Shown here one piece after another: positions 62,736 to 64,000 of a stretch of 64,000 nucleotides of DNA; position 1 is the stretch's first letter; each line of letters starts with the position of its first letter. Source of the stretch: Arthrobacter sp. MYb214. Its GTDB lineage: Bacteria; Actinomycetota; Actinomycetes; Actinomycetales; Micrococcaceae. The position numbers were made by a program, and so were the translations under genes. The notes under the pieces were generated by a model that saw only the letters and a program-made list of their open reading frames with translations, did not search any database and had not been told where the DNA came from. The stretch covers positions 186,001-250,000 of the forward strand of contig NZ_PCPZ01000005.1 in NCBI RefSeq assembly GCF_002979865.1. The letters run 5' to 3'.

Positions 62736-63725
62736 ATGAACGACGTTATGAACGCCTATATCTACAACGGTGCCGGTGGGCCAGAAGTCCTTGAACTGGT
62801 CCAACGGCCAATGCCGGTCCCCGCAGCTGGGGAAGTGCTGGTCAAGGTCGAGGCCTTCGGACTGAACCGCGCGGATGTGCAGCAGCGCAAGGGAGTGTAT
62901 CCGCCACCTCCCGGAGCCAGCGATATCCCCGGGCTGGAAGTCTCGGGCAGCATCGTGGAGATCGGCGATGGCGTCAGCGGATGGAAACCGGGAGCGCGAG
63001 TTGCCGCCCTGCTCGCTGCTGGCGGGTATGCGCAGTACGTCAATGTTCCGGCAGAACTGCTCATCGAAATCCCTGAAACGGTTTCGAGCATCGAAGCCGC
63101 CGGGTTGCCGGAAGTCGCCGCCACCGTGGTCTCCAACCTCTTCATCGAAGGCGGACTGGGCCAAGACCAGGCGTTGTTGATCCATGGCGGAGCCGGCGGC
63201 ATCGGCTCCATGGCCATACAGCTCGCCAAAGCCGCTGGCGCCCGCGTCATCGTCACCGCTTCCTCGGCAGAGAAATTGGACTACTGCCGTACCCTCGGCG
63301 CCGACGAGGGGATCAACTACCGGGAAGAGGACTTTTCTGCACGCGTCAAGGAACTGACCGACGCCAGGGGCGTGGATCTGATCCTGGATGTCGTGGGCGC
63401 CAAATACCTGGGGGAGAACGTCAAGGCGCTCGCCGTCGGCGGACGGATGGTAGTCATCGGACTGCAAGGCGGAGCCAAGGGAGAACTGAACTTGGGCCTG
63501 CTGATGAGCAAGCGGGCGCGGATCATCGGCACAACTTTGCGTTCCCGCCCGCTGCATGAGAAGGCGGAGATCGTTCGCCAGACCATCACCCGCGTGATGC
63601 CGCTGCTGGAACAGGGGAAACTGGCACTGAACGTCACCAAGGCCTTTGGATTCCCGGAGCTGGCCGCTGCCCACGAATACTTCGATTCCGGTGAACATAC
63701 GGGAAAAGTTGTCATAGAGGTTTAA
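62736..63725 (+). CDS. NAD(P)H-quinone oxidoreductase (zinc-less MDR family)
   Basis: A 329-residue medium-chain dehydrogenase of the quinone oxidoreductase/PIG3 type. FGLNRADVQQRKGVYPPPPG and IPGLEVSGSIVEIGDGVSGW mark the catalytic domain, and LIHGGAGGIGSMAIQLAKAA the nucleotide-binding loop. Structural zinc cysteines are absent, as expected for this subgroup. ATG 62736 is preferred to TTG 62727; AAAGGA lies 10 nt upstream. Confidence 0.9.
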   Translation: MNDVMNAYIYNGAGGPEVLELVQRPMPVPAAGEVLVKVEAFGLNRADVQQRKGVYPPPPGASDIPGLEVSGSIVEIGDGVSGWKPGARVAALLAAGGYAQYVNVPAELLIEIPETVSSIEAAGLPEVAATVVSNLFIEGGLGQDQALLIHGGAGGIGSMAIQLAKAAGARVIVTASSAEKLDYCRTLGADEGINYREEDFSARVKELTDARGVDLILDVVGAKYLGENVKALAVGGRMVVIGLQGGAKGELNLGLLMSKRARIIGTTLRSRPLHEKAEIVRQTITRVMPLLEQGKLALNVTKAFGFPELAAAHEYFDSGEHTGKVVIEV

Positions 63726-63749
63726 AGCAGCGGGAAACCAGTTGTAAGG

Positions 63750-63763
63750 TGACTCAGTAGTCA
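63750..63763. promoter_or_regulatory. Small palindrome upstream of cstA
   Basis: TGACT-CAGT-AGTCA lies 72 bp before the cstA TTG. It resembles half of a CRP-like site but lacks the full consensus. Confidence 0.3.
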
Positions 63764-63834
63764 TTAATGCGTGACTAGCCTAATAACCGCTGGTCGCGCA
63801 CATCACTTGCACTGTTCCTAGGAGGTTGCTCGAT

Positions 63835-64000
63835 TTGAGTACCCAAAATACCTTGCCACCAGCGGGTGTCGATCCTGAGGTTGCCGAACGCGAAGAAAAG
63901 CGTTGGACCCCCGCCAAGATCGCCATCTGGGTTGCCATCGCGCTGGTTGGCGGAATCGCATGGTCGATTCTCGCCTTCTCGCGCGGGGAAACCATCAATG
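63835..64000 (+). CDS. cstA: Carbon starvation protein A (CstA), N-terminus only
   Basis: TTG 63835 follows a perfect AGGAGG box. The visible 55 residues contain a charged N-terminus and KIAIWVAIALVGGIAWSIL, then AFSRGETIN, the well-known first helix of CstA peptide/pyruvate transporters. The rest lies beyond the window. Confidence 0.85.
   Translation, partial: MSTQNTLPPAGVDPEVAEREEKRWTPAKIAIWVAIALVGGIAWSILAFSRGETIN

Overview
The window is a 64 kb piece of a high-GC actinobacterial chromosome. GTG/TTG starts, leaderless-looking promoters, a GTP-type PEP carboxykinase, a MobA-DUF6457 fusion, an NsrR/Hmp pair and a cellobiose (ceb-type) operon all fit Micrococcaceae (Arthrobacter/Glutamicibacter-like). 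That placement is inferred from gene content only. Most of the DNA is ordinary housekeeping and metabolic sequence. One short stretch (about 22.5-25.2 kb) is clearly a mobile insertion.

Layout. 0-5 kb: a fasciclin lipoprotein cut by the window edge, a long-chain acyl-CoA ligase, a DUF1295 membrane protein and a DJ-1/PfpI protein. 5.3-9 kb: an envelope-stress (Asp23/Gls24) locus with CsbD, AmaP-like, DUF6286-like, two Asp23 proteins and a small DUF2273-like membrane protein. It is divergent from a sigma factor that carries a frameshift and a possible zinc-binding anti-sigma partner. 9-20 kb: a GNAT protein, an M20 amidohydrolase, a WYL regulator with DinB, then a molybdenum cofactor/transport block (moaA divergent from modABC-moeA-mobA). 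19-21.4 kb: YaeQ and a secreted glycerophosphodiesterase with a lamin-tail domain. 21.4-22.5 kb is gene-poor.

22.49-25.22 kb is a compact integrated element in tRNA-Ser(CGA). It has a 25-bp duplicated att core, TGCACCA arm-type repeats at both ends and a 3' integrase fragment. Its cargo is two paralogous secreted precursors that share an identical six-cysteine C-terminal spacing (C-x17-C-x3-C-x7-C-x2-C-x14-C), followed by a 71-aa two-helix membrane protein. This looks like an undescribed bacteriocin-type system with a candidate immunity protein and is the best discovery candidate in the window.

25-37.7 kb: tadA, upp, an OmpR-type two-component system, a winged-helix regulator, sixA, a P-loop protein beside an ABC protein with a degenerate ATPase domain, and a TetR-YhgE-degenerate-ABC operon with a strong palindromic operator. 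37.7-46 kb: a secreted ExeM/NucH nuclease and a beta-glucoside uptake operon (binding protein, two permeases, GH1 glucosidase, LacI) with two GAGCGCTC operators. 46-64 kb: two tRNA-Arg(ACG) copies flanking a RimJ-type acetyltransferase, pckG, PadR with an alpha/beta hydrolase, hmp/nsrR, manB, a RecQ-phosphoribosyltransferase fusion, an L7/L12-like membrane protein, a prolyl oligopeptidase, an FAD/NAD(P) protein, two more tRNA-Ser genes, a quinone oxidoreductase and the start of cstA.
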